Shown piece after piece: positions 32,723 through 40,856 of a DNA stretch of 64,000 nt (position 1 is its first letter; every line of letters starts with the position of its first letter). Origin of the DNA: UBA6022 sp049295575 (lineage in GTDB: Bacteria; Patescibacteriota; Saccharimonadia; Saccharimonadales; Saccharimonadaceae); assembly GCA_049295575.1 (NCBI GenBank), contig JBAQQX010000002.1, positions 372,001-436,000 on the forward strand, read 5' to 3'. The notes under the pieces were generated by a model. That model saw nothing but the letters and a program-made list of their open reading frames with translations. It ran no database searches and was not told where the DNA came from. Both the position numbers and the translations under genes were made by a program.

Positions 32723-32938
32723 ATGGGTAATAAGTTTCATAATTTTGTAGAGATCATCACTGAATCATTCAGGATTGATAACGACGCAATCGAGGAGCTG
32801 CGCATCATATTACAAGACGAGCAGAAACGCAAAGTTACCCACGAAGAAGCTGAAGCGGTCGGCCGCAGTCTTGTTACGGTTATCGAGACGCTTGCAAACG
32901 GCCGTACTATTGTTGCTGACATCGAGGACGGGTCATGA
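32723..32938 (+). CDS. Small protein translated ahead of the recombinase
   Basis: A 71-residue acidic protein, all helix by appearance (FVEIITESFRIDNDAIEELRIIL, VTHEEAEAVGRSLVTVIETLA). No motif is recognised. ACGGAGGG gives a strong ribosome site and its last codons overlap the recombinase start (ATGA), so the two are translated together. A role as a directionality or accessory factor for the recombinase is possible because such factors are often encoded this way, but it is not basic as most excisionases are. Confidence 0.55.
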   Translation: MGNKFHNFVEIITESFRIDNDAIEELRIILQDEQKRKVTHEEAEAVGRSLVTVIETLANGRTIVADIEDGS

Positions 32939-34569
32939 ACTCGAAGAATACAGCAGTCATTTTAGCCAGAGTATCGTCAAAGGCACAAGAAGATGAGGGC
33001 TACTCACTCGATTCGCAACTGAAATTATTACAGGGCTACTGCGAGACGAATAACTTGAGGGTGGTAAAAGTATTCAAAATTGCCGAGACCGCCTCTAAGC
33101 AGCAGAGCCGAAAGATTTTTGGCGAACTACTCACCTACCTCGTCGAACATAATGTCTATAACCTAGCCGTAGAGAAAACAGACCGACTAACCCGCAACCT
33201 CCGCGACGCCGTATCTGTCGATGACTGGCTCGAAGCGGACAGAGACCGTATGTTACACGCCGTTAAAGAGAATTTAAAGCTCCACAAAGAGGCCAAGTCT
33301 GATGTTAAATTTATGTGGAACATTCACCTTGCTGTAGCTAAAAAATATACCGATAATCTCCGCGAAGAAGCTATGAAAGGCTGGGCTGAAAAACTTGCCC
33401 AAGGCTGGATGCCATCTCGGCCACCTATCGGCTACATGACCGCCCTACAAAACGGCAAACGCATACATGTGCCCGACCCTAAAACGAGTCGTATTATAAA
33501 AAAGGCATTTGAGCTATACCTAAAACCGACTGAATCCACTAACTCTGTATGGGCCTTTTTAAAACAATCAGGCATCACTACCTACAATGGCCGCCCACCA
33601 GTGAAGAGCGCCGTGCATTTATTGCTACAGAACCCCTACTATATGGGTGTGATTCAGTTCAATGGTGAAACTTATCCCGGCTCGCATCAACCGCTTATCT
33701 CAAAAGTACTATTCAAGACCGTACAGAATAAAATGCATCACGGTAGATCGGGTAAGCTGCATAGGTATGATGTTGCGCTAAGAAACGTCATTGCCTGTGG
33801 CTACTGTAGCAAAACAGTGACATGGGAGCGTCAGAAAGGTCACCTGTACGGCGCTTGTCAGCGTGATCTGTCGGAATGTAAGCAGAATAAGTATCTACGT
33901 GAAGAGTTAGCTCACGAGGTGCTCGTAGAGAAGCTAGACGCGCTCATAAGCCCCTCCGCGAGTATCGTACGGTGGCTTGTGGACCACCTTGAAAATGAGT
34001 TCAAGACATCTAGCCATACAGTTGAAGAATACAAACAGTCACTGAAGGCGCGAATTGTACGTCTCGAAAAGATGGATGAGATGCTGTATGACGACAAACT
34101 CGCTGGCGACATCACGAAGGAGCGCTACGACGTGAAGCATACGGACATCGCAAAACAGATCGAAGAGCTCAAGGACGAGCTGCTTATTGCCGACACGAGC
34201 TCAGAAGCCAAGCACAGGAATGCTATCAAACTAATCCAGCTTACGCAGAGTGCGAAGGAGCAGTATTTGGACAGTAATTTGAGCAATGATGCGAAGAGTA
34301 CAATTTTGACCGAACTTTTTGAGTCAGTCATCTATCATGACAATTCCCTATCTGTTAACTATACCCATTTCGCACAAATGATCGCGCAGAAAAGCGCAGA
34401 AACGAGGGAAATTATGACAAGCATAAAAACGCTTAACCGAACCGACAAAAATGAAGTAAATAACAGAGTTCAGGAAACAAAAAACAACGCTGAAATTGCG
34501 TTGCGTCCTGTTTGGCAGGGGCACGTGGAATCGAACCACGATCCTAGGTTTTGGAGACCCATATACTAA
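32935..34569 (+). CDS. Large serine recombinase (integrase)
   Basis: A 544-residue protein. The resolvase domain begins VILARVSSKAQEDEGYSLDSQ, with nucleophile S14 and its arginine R12; ekTDRLTRN (about 80-90) carries the DR-L-R active-site set. A recombinase domain (KGWAEKLAQGWMPSRPPIGY onward, about 150-285) follows, then a zinc ribbon (CGYC at about 288, later two cysteines) and a long coiled coil (about 360-425), as in phage and ICE integrases that join attP and attB. The last 19 codons are read antisense through the tRNA-Trp gene. It is the likely integrase of the element carrying the T4SS. Confidence 0.9.
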   Translation: MNSKNTAVILARVSSKAQEDEGYSLDSQLKLLQGYCETNNLRVVKVFKIAETASKQQSRKIFGELLTYLVEHNVYNLAVEKTDRLTRNLRDAVSVDDWLEADRDRMLHAVKENLKLHKEAKSDVKFMWNIHLAVAKKYTDNLREEAMKGWAEKLAQGWMPSRPPIGYMTALQNGKRIHVPDPKTSRIIKKAFELYLKPTESTNSVWAFLKQSGITTYNGRPPVKSAVHLLLQNPYYMGVIQFNGETYPGSHQPLISKVLFKTVQNKMHHGRSGKLHRYDVALRNVIACGYCSKTVTWERQKGHLYGACQRDLSECKQNKYLREELAHEVLVEKLDALISPSASIVRWLVDHLENEFKTSSHTVEEYKQSLKARIVRLEKMDEMLYDDKLAGDITKERYDVKHTDIAKQIEELKDELLIADTSSEAKHRNAIKLIQLTQSAKEQYLDSNLSNDAKSTILTELFESVIYHDNSLSVNYTHFAQMIAQKSAETREIMTSIKTLNRTDKNEVNNRVQETKNNAEIALRPVWQGHVESNHDPRFWRPIY

Positions 34570-34587
34570 CCGTTGTACTATGCCCCT
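34513..34587 (-). tRNA. tRNA-Trp (anticodon CCA)
   Basis: Acceptor AGGGGCA (34587-34581) pairs with TGCCCCT (34523-34517); discriminator G and an encoded CCA follow. The anticodon loop CTCCAAA holds CCA. The T-arm is CGTGG-TTCGATT-CCACG. The gene is intact even though the recombinase frame runs through it on the other strand, as expected when an element inserts at a tRNA 3' end and restores it. Confidence 0.95.
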
Positions 34588-34624
34588 TTACTCGAAGTAT
34601 TGTACCAGATTACAAGCCATGAAT

Positions 34625-35290
34625 CTACTCAATCTTGTTGTCGCTGTAAATTGTAACCGTAGGAATAGTCTTAAGTATTTGTGCTGGCTGGTCGCTGAGC
34701 GGAATGTCTTGGGCCATAAGCTGCTCGAGTACATTAGCCTTCTCACTGCCAGATGCTTGGATAACCGCTTCGTCAATCTGTTGAATTGGTACGAATGTCA
34801 TCGTAATACGCTCAAAGTCCTCGCCCGCATACCCGGCCGCCCAATCTGGTGAATCCACAGCAATCGAGCCTGGTTTTATACCCGCAGTGTGTCCATCGCT
34901 ACCAATGCCGAATAACCCGATCGTATAATCTGCCTGCTCTATTTGCTGTTTGAGCCAGGCACCAAAGTGATCTGTCGTCAGATCGCGAGAATCCCCGGTT
35001 AGTGGCCGATGCAGTGTCGCGCCCGGCAGACTAAGGCCGCCCTCAAGGAGTTCGCGCCAGTTTTCATTGGCATGATTAAGCGGACCGTAGCGCTCATCGG
35101 TCAGTGTAACGGTGAGGTTAGATAGATCGACACCCTGAAGCTGTTGACAAGCGATCAAACCCACCTTTACACCGGAGCCACCGGAGAGCAGCCACACGAC
35201 ACGTTCATTATTCTCAAGATGAGACTCGATAGTAGTAGCCAGGTGCCGAGCAGCTGCCGGGACTGGGTTGTCGCTATAAATATACTTCAT
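34625..35290 (-). CDS. pgl: 6-phosphogluconolactonase
   Basis: A 221-residue protein of the DevB/SOL type: LLSGGSGVKVG near the N terminus (the sugar-phosphate loop), VTLTDERYGP, and FGIGSDGHTAGI with the histidine and aspartate that open the lactone. It hydrolyses 6-phosphogluconolactone in the oxidative pentose phosphate route. The related glucosamine-6-phosphate isomerase branch is less likely given the short length and the DERYGP motif. It lies just outside the mobile element, divergent from the FMN reductase. No other pentose-phosphate gene is in the window. Confidence 0.85.
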   Translation of the reverse strand: MKYIYSDNPVPAAARHLATTIESHLENNERVVWLLSGGSGVKVGLIACQQLQGVDLSNLTVTLTDERYGPLNHANENWRELLEGGLSLPGATLHRPLTGDSRDLTTDHFGAWLKQQIEQADYTIGLFGIGSDGHTAGIKPGSIAVDSPDWAAGYAGEDFERITMTFVPIQQIDEAVIQASGSEKANVLEQLMAQDIPLSDQPAQILKTIPTVTIYSDNKIE

Positions 35291-35354
35291 GATAATACCC
35301 CTTCGCTTTATCTCTCTATAGTAGAATATACTTTACTATATATAGCTTAGTTTC

Positions 35355-35383
35355 TTGCATGTCTTCGTACGTTGCTATATAAT
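35355..35383 (+). promoter_or_regulatory. Promoter of the FMN reductase gene
   Basis: TTGCAT at 35355-35360, 17 bases, TATAAT at 35378-35383. A 42-base leader with GAAGAAGGAA follows. Confidence 0.7.
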
Positions 35384-35425
35384 GTATAGTAACATACAAT
35401 TTAACGAAGAAGGAACTAATTACTC

Positions 35426-36001
35426 ATGTCAAAAAAAGTACAACTTATTATCGGAAGTACGCGCCAGAACCGCTTGTCTCCAAGTATCGCTAACTGGATC
35501 GAGAAGCAGGTCGCTAAGAACGACGAGCTTGAACTTGAAGTCGTTGACCTTAAGGACCTTAACCTTCCACTCTTTGATGAGCCAATGCCACCATCAATGG
35601 CACCGGGTGAATCTGACAGTGCTAAAGCATGGTCGGCTAAAGTATCGAGTGCGGACGCTTTTATTGTTCTGTCTCCTGAGTACAACGCTGGCTACCCTGG
35701 GGTTCTTAAGAATGCTATCGACTACCTTAAGCCAGAATGGCACCACCGCCCTGTCACTATCGTAACTTACGGTTTTGGTGGCGGCGTATCATCAGCTGCC
35801 CAGCTTCAGCAAGTCTTTGCTCGCATCGGTGCTGAAATTGTTGAATCAGGTGTAGCGATTGATATCGGCCCGATCCTAAACGAGACTGGCGGCATCACAG
35901 ATACCGATGCAAGCCTCCAGCCATACGAAGAAGCACTTCAGTCGGCACTTGCTGAAACTGCAGCGTATGTAAAGCCAGAAGCTGAGCTCGTTACGGCCTA
36001 A
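35426..36001 (+). CDS. NAD(P)H-dependent FMN reductase
   Basis: A 191-residue flavodoxin-fold protein: VQLIIGSTRQNRLSPSIA gives the GSxR-x5-S phosphate loop for FMN, and SPEYNAGYPGVLKNAIDYL is the family's second FMN contact. Such enzymes (ChrR, azoreductase-like) pass electrons from NAD(P)H to FMN, quinones or chromate. The C-terminal 30 residues are a helical extension. It has its own promoter and a good terminator. Confidence 0.9.
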   Translation: MSKKVQLIIGSTRQNRLSPSIANWIEKQVAKNDELELEVVDLKDLNLPLFDEPMPPSMAPGESDSAKAWSAKVSSADAFIVLSPEYNAGYPGVLKNAIDYLKPEWHHRPVTIVTYGFGGGVSSAAQLQQVFARIGAEIVESGVAIDIGPILNETGGITDTDASLQPYEEALQSALAETAAYVKPEAELVTA

Positions 36002-36022
36002 TCGCCCATAACATTTAAAAAA

Positions 36023-36054
36023 GAAGCTAGATTTGCGCTAGCTTCTTTTTATTT
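36023..36054. terminator. Bidirectional terminator
   Basis: GAAGCTAG/CTAGCTTC with an A-run before and TTTTTATTT after, between the convergent FMN reductase and MscS genes. Confidence 0.85.
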
Positions 36055-36063
36055 GAATACTTA

Positions 36064-37008
36064 CTAATCGTTCTTATCGGTGCGAATGGCGCGCATGAAC
36101 TTTTTATCAGCCACCGGATCGGCAAACCGCGCGATAGGTTCGTAGACAAACGTACGCTTGCTCTTCTCTTTAATATCTTCATCAACTTCTTGGATGGCAT
36201 TGACGAAGAACTTTTCAATGAGCCACTCTCGGCCTGGCGCCGTCTGGCCGATTACTGTAATGCGCCAAAGATCGTCACTCCATCGTTCGGTCGATTTAAG
36301 CTTGAGTGGCTTTGCAAGCATTGTTGGACCAGCTGGCACAGCATTAATAAGCTCCTGTAGCTTCTTTTCGCCCGCCTCACGATCACGCACGAACACATCA
36401 ACGGCAAGAGTGCGCACTCCGCGAGGCGTCACATGAACAGCATGCACCTGCTGATTGTTTATCCAAACGACTTCACCACTCAGACTACGAAGTTTTGTAG
36501 AGCGTAACGTAAACTGCTCAACAACCCCCGACACATCTATAAACGGCTCAATTTTAACGTAATCGCCAACATGGAACCACTGCTCGATGATCATCGTAGC
36601 ACCAGCAGTAAGGTCTCGTAGCAACATTCCAAGCGATTGACCGGCAAACACAATAAAGAAGGCACTCGCACCAATTGCCGCGACACCACTATTTGCTGAT
36701 GGACTTAAAAAGTCCCATGCGAAATAAGCCACGACCGCAACAACAACTGCTCGCACTGCGGCGACGGCAATACTGAGATATGTCTCTATCTGACGGAGTC
36801 GAATATGCCGCTCTTCGTTTGATTCGGCATCACTGTGTATCGAAACGATCTGCGCAAGTTTAATAATTGCACGAGCTAAGTACTTGCTCGCGACGTACGC
36901 CACGATAATCGAAGCGATAAGAATTAGGATGGATCGATAGGCATTTGGCTGGGTGAAGAAGTCTGCAATCTCATTTAGCATGCCTTCTGGATTAAATACA
37001 TTATTCAT
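36064..37008 (-). CDS. mscS: MscS-type mechanosensitive channel
   Basis: A 314-residue protein: three membrane helices (about 18-38, 72-98 and 100-125, the last glycine/alanine-rich pore helix GVAAIGASAFFIVFAGQSLGMLLRDL), then the beta domain beginning with FHVGDYVKIEPFIDVSGVVEQFTLRST, and a C-terminal alpha/beta domain. It opens under membrane tension to let solutes out during hypo-osmotic shock. The length matches the small-conductance family. It stands alone on the minus strand. Confidence 0.9.
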   Translation of the reverse strand: MNNVFNPEGMLNEIADFFTQPNAYRSILILIASIIVAYVASKYLARAIIKLAQIVSIHSDAESNEERHIRLRQIETYLSIAVAAVRAVVVAVVAYFAWDFLSPSANSGVAAIGASAFFIVFAGQSLGMLLRDLTAGATMIIEQWFHVGDYVKIEPFIDVSGVVEQFTLRSTKLRSLSGEVVWINNQQVHAVHVTPRGVRTLAVDVFVRDREAGEKKLQELINAVPAGPTMLAKPLKLKSTERWSDDLWRITVIGQTAPGREWLIEKFFVNAIQEVDEDIKEKSKRTFVYEPIARFADPVADKKFMRAIRTDKND

Positions 37009-37115
37009 ATAGCTTTAGTATAGGTGATCACCTCGAGAAAGACGAGTCTTTTCAGTAGAGATCTTATCTGTTACCATAGGCGTAAAAGTAATCATAAGAA
37101 GTAAGGCGTAAATTA

Positions 37116-38291
37116 ATGAATACCGTAGTTGTCGGCGGAGGGTTCGCTGGTGTAAAGGCCGCACTTGAACTCGCAAAAAAGAAACTTGGTCAAGTTACCC
37201 TTATTTCAGATGAGACATTCTTTCTTCATCATGCAACCTTGTACGCCACTGCTACCGGTCGAGCGACGGCCGAATCAGTTGTCACCCTGAAGCATATCTT
37301 TGCCAGCTATAAGAACGTCAAGATCGTTCACGACAGCATGATCTCCGTTGACCCTGACCGTAAACTTGTCGTTGGGAAAAAGAAGGGATATGAATACGAC
37401 ACTCTCGTAATAGCCATCGGCGCCGTCACCTCCCACTATGACATTCATGGTATGAATACTCACAGCTACGGAGTAAAGACGCTTGATGAAGTGCGAGAGT
37501 TCAATCGCCACCTTCACGAGGAGCTTATTGCTGATAAGCATCTTGATAAACACTACGTTATTATCGGTGGCGGTCCGACAGGCATTGAGCTCGCTGGCAT
37601 GCTTCAGACATATCTAAAGCAGATTGCCAAAGCGCATCATATCAAGCGAGCTAAGGTAAATATTCTTCTCGTTGAGGCTGCTGACCGTCTCCTTCCTCGC
37701 CTATCCCAAACCGCTAGTCAAAAAGTACAGCGCCAACTTGAGAACATTGGCGTAAAAGTACTGACCGGACATAAGGTCGAGGCGCTCGGCAAGGAGTACA
37801 TCACCGTCAACGGGCGAAAAGTCGCGACAGAAACTGCCGTCTGGACCTCAGGCGTCATGAACCATCCTTTGTTTGCGCAGCATCCGGACGTCTTCCAGTT
37901 AAGCGACAATGGCCGAGTACGAGTAAATCAGTACCTCGAGGCCTACAAGGATATTTATGTCCTTGGTGATAATGCCGATACGCCACACACAGGTCTTGCA
38001 AGAACCGCCCTTGAAGATGGACAGTATATTGCTCGGCATCTTGCACAAAAAACAGCCAAGCAGCCTTTGACGGTTCGTCGCTCATATTCTCCGCCGACTG
38101 GTATTCCAATCGGCGATACCTGGGCTTACGTTGAATGGTTCGGTGTATATGTTACTGGGCGATTCGGATCATGGTGTCGTCGAATGATGGAACTTAGCGG
38201 CTACAAGGCCCTACTATCACGAGACAAGGCCCTAGTGGCATGGCGGGCTCATTATGAGTTCGAAGAGATCTGTGAACTGTGCAAAAGATAA
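37116..38291 (+). CDS. FAD-dependent oxidoreductase, NDH-2-like
   Basis: A 391-residue protein with two dinucleotide folds: FAD-binding VVVGGGFAGVKAALELAK at 4-21 and NAD-binding YVIIGGGPTGIELAGML at about 145-161, plus the FAD-contact VLGDNAD at about 285-291. This matches the type II NADH dehydrogenase group, which passes electrons from NADH to quinone without pumping protons. The C-terminal membrane-contact segment (about 330-391) is present (WFGVYVTGRFGSWCRRMMEL). The sulfide:quinone reductase branch is possible but lacks the expected cysteines. It could run redox balance in an organism with a reduced respiratory chain. Confidence 0.75.
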   Translation: MNTVVVGGGFAGVKAALELAKKKLGQVTLISDETFFLHHATLYATATGRATAESVVTLKHIFASYKNVKIVHDSMISVDPDRKLVVGKKKGYEYDTLVIAIGAVTSHYDIHGMNTHSYGVKTLDEVREFNRHLHEELIADKHLDKHYVIIGGGPTGIELAGMLQTYLKQIAKAHHIKRAKVNILLVEAADRLLPRLSQTASQKVQRQLENIGVKVLTGHKVEALGKEYITVNGRKVATETAVWTSGVMNHPLFAQHPDVFQLSDNGRVRVNQYLEAYKDIYVLGDNADTPHTGLARTALEDGQYIARHLAQKTAKQPLTVRRSYSPPTGIPIGDTWAYVEWFGVYVTGRFGSWCRRMMELSGYKALLSRDKALVAWRAHYEFEEICELCKR

Positions 38292-38403
38292 GCTCGTTTG
38301 TCTGTTGTAAAAACATAAGCGCCTCCCTATAATGAGAGGTAAAGTGAAACAATAACAAGGAGCGTTCGGATTGCTGTCGTAGCAGAATCCGTAAACAAGC
38401 AGT

Positions 38404-39630
38404 ATGAAGATACTAATGCTCGGGTGGGAGCTTCCTCCGCACAATAGTGGCGGACTCGGTGTGGCGTGTTATCACATGTCAAAAGCATTGGCGCTGCAAG
38501 GCTCTGAGATTGATTTTGTTGTTCCCTATTCAGCGCCACATCCTGAGATTGACTTTATGACTATTCACAGCGCGACAAAACTGACGCCGCTTGAACGCTA
38601 TGGCCTTGGCGCCTACGACAGCGATATGGTCCTAAAAAAAGAACTATCTGCCGCTGACGCTCACGACCTTAAAGATATGCGCGGCGTCCAGAAACGATAT
38701 GTAGAGTTTGTCGAGCAACATATCGTGACAAACAAGCCCGATGCTATTCATGCTCATGACTGGCTAACGATGGAAGCTGGAATGCGCGCCAAAGAATTGT
38801 GTAGCGTACCGCTAATCATCCACGTTCACGCAACCGAGTTTGATCGTTCTGGTGAGAAAAGCGGCAATCCTGTTGTCCATGATATCGAATATCAAGGCCT
38901 CATGATGGCCGATCGCATTATTGCTGTTAGTAATATTACAAAGAATATGATCATCCAAAAGTATGGCATTCCGGCCGACAAGATCGAGGTTGTCTACAAC
39001 GCGATTGATACAACCTCGTTCGACGACAACTACGAATACGATACTCGCACCTACCGCTACCTAGAAGCCCTTAAAAGCGAAGGCTACACCATCGTCAGTA
39101 CCGTCACGCGTTTTACGATTCAAAAAGGCCTCACTCACTTCATGCAAGCCGCCGCCAGGGCCTGTGATAAATATGACAAGCTTGCCTTCTTGCTTGCCGG
39201 AGACGGCGAACAGCGTGACGAGCTCATTCGTATGGCAGCGGCGCATGGCATTTCGGACAAAGTATTCTTTACTGGTTTCGTTCGCGGCAAACAGTGGCGC
39301 GATGCGTATAGCGTTGCGGATATTTTCGTTATGAGTTCAGTTAGCGAGCCGTTTGGTCTGACTGCGCTCGAGGCAGCCCATCACGACAGCGCCCTTATCA
39401 TCAGTCGCCAATCGGGTGTCGGTGAAGTACTTCATAGTATCTTCCGTTATGATTTTTGGGATATCGATAGGCTCGCCGATCAAATCGTCGGCATCGCAAC
39501 TTCCCCGGCCCTATCCCGTGAACTAAAGTCAAATATTAAACAGGAGTACAGTCGTATTTCATGGCATGATGTGGCACGAGATTGCCTTCGTATTTACCAA
39601 GGGACAAAAAAGCATGGAGTCAACGTATGA
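38404..39630 (+). CDS. GT4 glycosyltransferase (glycogen-synthase-like)
   Basis: A 408-residue GT-B enzyme. The N-terminal half opens with LGWELPPHNSGGLGVACYHMSKAL, the start seen in glycogen-synthase-like proteins; the C-terminal half has VTRFTIQKGLTHFMQAA, DGEQRDEL and the EPFGLTALEAA glutamate motif of GT4. It probably moves glucose from a nucleotide sugar onto an alpha-glucan. It opens a four-gene plus-strand operon with GH57 and GH15 enzymes, so synthesis and breakdown of one storage or surface glucan are coupled. The next gene overlaps its stop by four bases. Confidence 0.8.
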   Translation: MKILMLGWELPPHNSGGLGVACYHMSKALALQGSEIDFVVPYSAPHPEIDFMTIHSATKLTPLERYGLGAYDSDMVLKKELSAADAHDLKDMRGVQKRYVEFVEQHIVTNKPDAIHAHDWLTMEAGMRAKELCSVPLIIHVHATEFDRSGEKSGNPVVHDIEYQGLMMADRIIAVSNITKNMIIQKYGIPADKIEVVYNAIDTTSFDDNYEYDTRTYRYLEALKSEGYTIVSTVTRFTIQKGLTHFMQAAARACDKYDKLAFLLAGDGEQRDELIRMAAAHGISDKVFFTGFVRGKQWRDAYSVADIFVMSSVSEPFGLTALEAAHHDSALIISRQSGVGEVLHSIFRYDFWDIDRLADQIVGIATSPALSRELKSNIKQEYSRISWHDVARDCLRIYQGTKKHGVNV

Positions 39631-40856
39631 GTAAGCGTGGCATCGTTCTTTACCTGCATGTTCACCAGCCATTTCGCGTTCGCCAGTACAGCGTATTCGA
39701 TACCGCTGATACTCATGATTATTTCGATGAACCCGAGTATGAAACCGATCGTAATAATGAGCAGGTACTGCGCAAAGTAGCCGATAAATCGTATCGTCCA
39801 ATGAATGCGTTATTGCAGCGTCTTCTTAATACCCACCCTGACTTTAAAGTCTCCCTTAGTATTACCGGTACCTTTCTTGAACAGGCTGAACGCTGGACCC
39901 CTGATGTTATTGACAGTTTCAAGGCTCTCGTTGCGACCGGCCGAGTGGAGATCGTATCTGAAACGTACTACCACTCACTTGCCTTCTTCTATTCACGTCG
40001 TGAGTTTGAGCACCAGGTCGAGATGCATCGTCAGAAAGTTCGTGAGCTATTTGGTGTTGAGACTTCAGTGTTTCGTAACACTGAGCTTGCCTACAACGAC
40101 GAGCTCGCTAAATGGGCAGATGGCTACGGCTTCAAGGGTATTCTTGCCGAAGGCTGGGATCCAGTTTTACAGTGGCGCAGTCCAAACCATGTCTATCGCC
40201 CAGCGGGAACTAGCAATATCAAGTTACTGCTCAAAAATTACCGACTAAGCGACGATCTTGCCTTTCGATTTAGTAATAAAGCCTGGTCGGCATGGCCACT
40301 AACTGCCGATACGTACAGTGAATGGACAAATGCATCGATAACCGACAGTCCACTTATTAATTTGTTTATGGACTATGAAACATTCGGCGAACACCAATGG
40401 GCCGACACTGGTATCTTCGACTTCTTCGAGAGCTTCGTAGCCAAGTGGCTTAGCAGTGACGAAAATACCTTTTATACCGCCTCTGAGGCAATTAATACAC
40501 ACGAGCCAGTTGGTGAAATCAGCATGCCAGAGACGGTCACCTGGGCAGATAACGAACGTGACTTAACCGCCTGGCTTGGTAATGATATGCAAAAAGAAGC
40601 CTTGCGTCACCTCTATGCACTTGAAGATGACATTATGCGTACGAACGACCTTCAGCTCATTAGCGATTGGCGCATGCTCCAGACCTCGGATCATGTCTAT
40701 TATATGTGCACCAAGTGGTTCACCGATGGCGATGTTCATGCTTATTTTAGCCCGTACGACTCGCCCTATGATGCCTTCCTCTACTTCATTAATGCTGTTC
40801 GGGACGTGCGTTGGCGACTTCACGACCACCATAAGACAGGAGGCCTAAATGGCTAG
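39627..40856 (+). CDS. GH57-family alpha-glucanase
   Basis: A 409-residue protein. Motif 1 HVHQPF is at 11-16; the nucleophile glutamate lies in RNTELAYND (about 149-157), and the acid aspartate in MDYETFGEHQ (about 248-257). GH57 enzymes are retaining alpha-amylases, amylopullulanases or branching enzymes; the size fits an alpha-amylase-type member. I chose the ATG at 39627 inside the GT4 stop (ATGA), not the earlier in-frame one. No signal peptide, so it acts inside the cell on the glucan of the same operon. Its end overlaps the GH15 start by eight bases. Confidence 0.85.
   Translation: MSKRGIVLYLHVHQPFRVRQYSVFDTADTHDYFDEPEYETDRNNEQVLRKVADKSYRPMNALLQRLLNTHPDFKVSLSITGTFLEQAERWTPDVIDSFKALVATGRVEIVSETYYHSLAFFYSRREFEHQVEMHRQKVRELFGVETSVFRNTELAYNDELAKWADGYGFKGILAEGWDPVLQWRSPNHVYRPAGTSNIKLLLKNYRLSDDLAFRFSNKAWSAWPLTADTYSEWTNASITDSPLINLFMDYETFGEHQWADTGIFDFFESFVAKWLSSDENTFYTASEAINTHEPVGEISMPETVTWADNERDLTAWLGNDMQKEALRHLYALEDDIMRTNDLQLISDWRMLQTSDHVYYMCTKWFTDGDVHAYFSPYDSPYDAFLYFINAVRDVRWRLHDHHKTGGLNG

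Noticed and set aside
36158..36436. Plus-strand frame of 92 codons within mscS
   Set aside because: It is antisense to a clear MscS protein and resembles no family.
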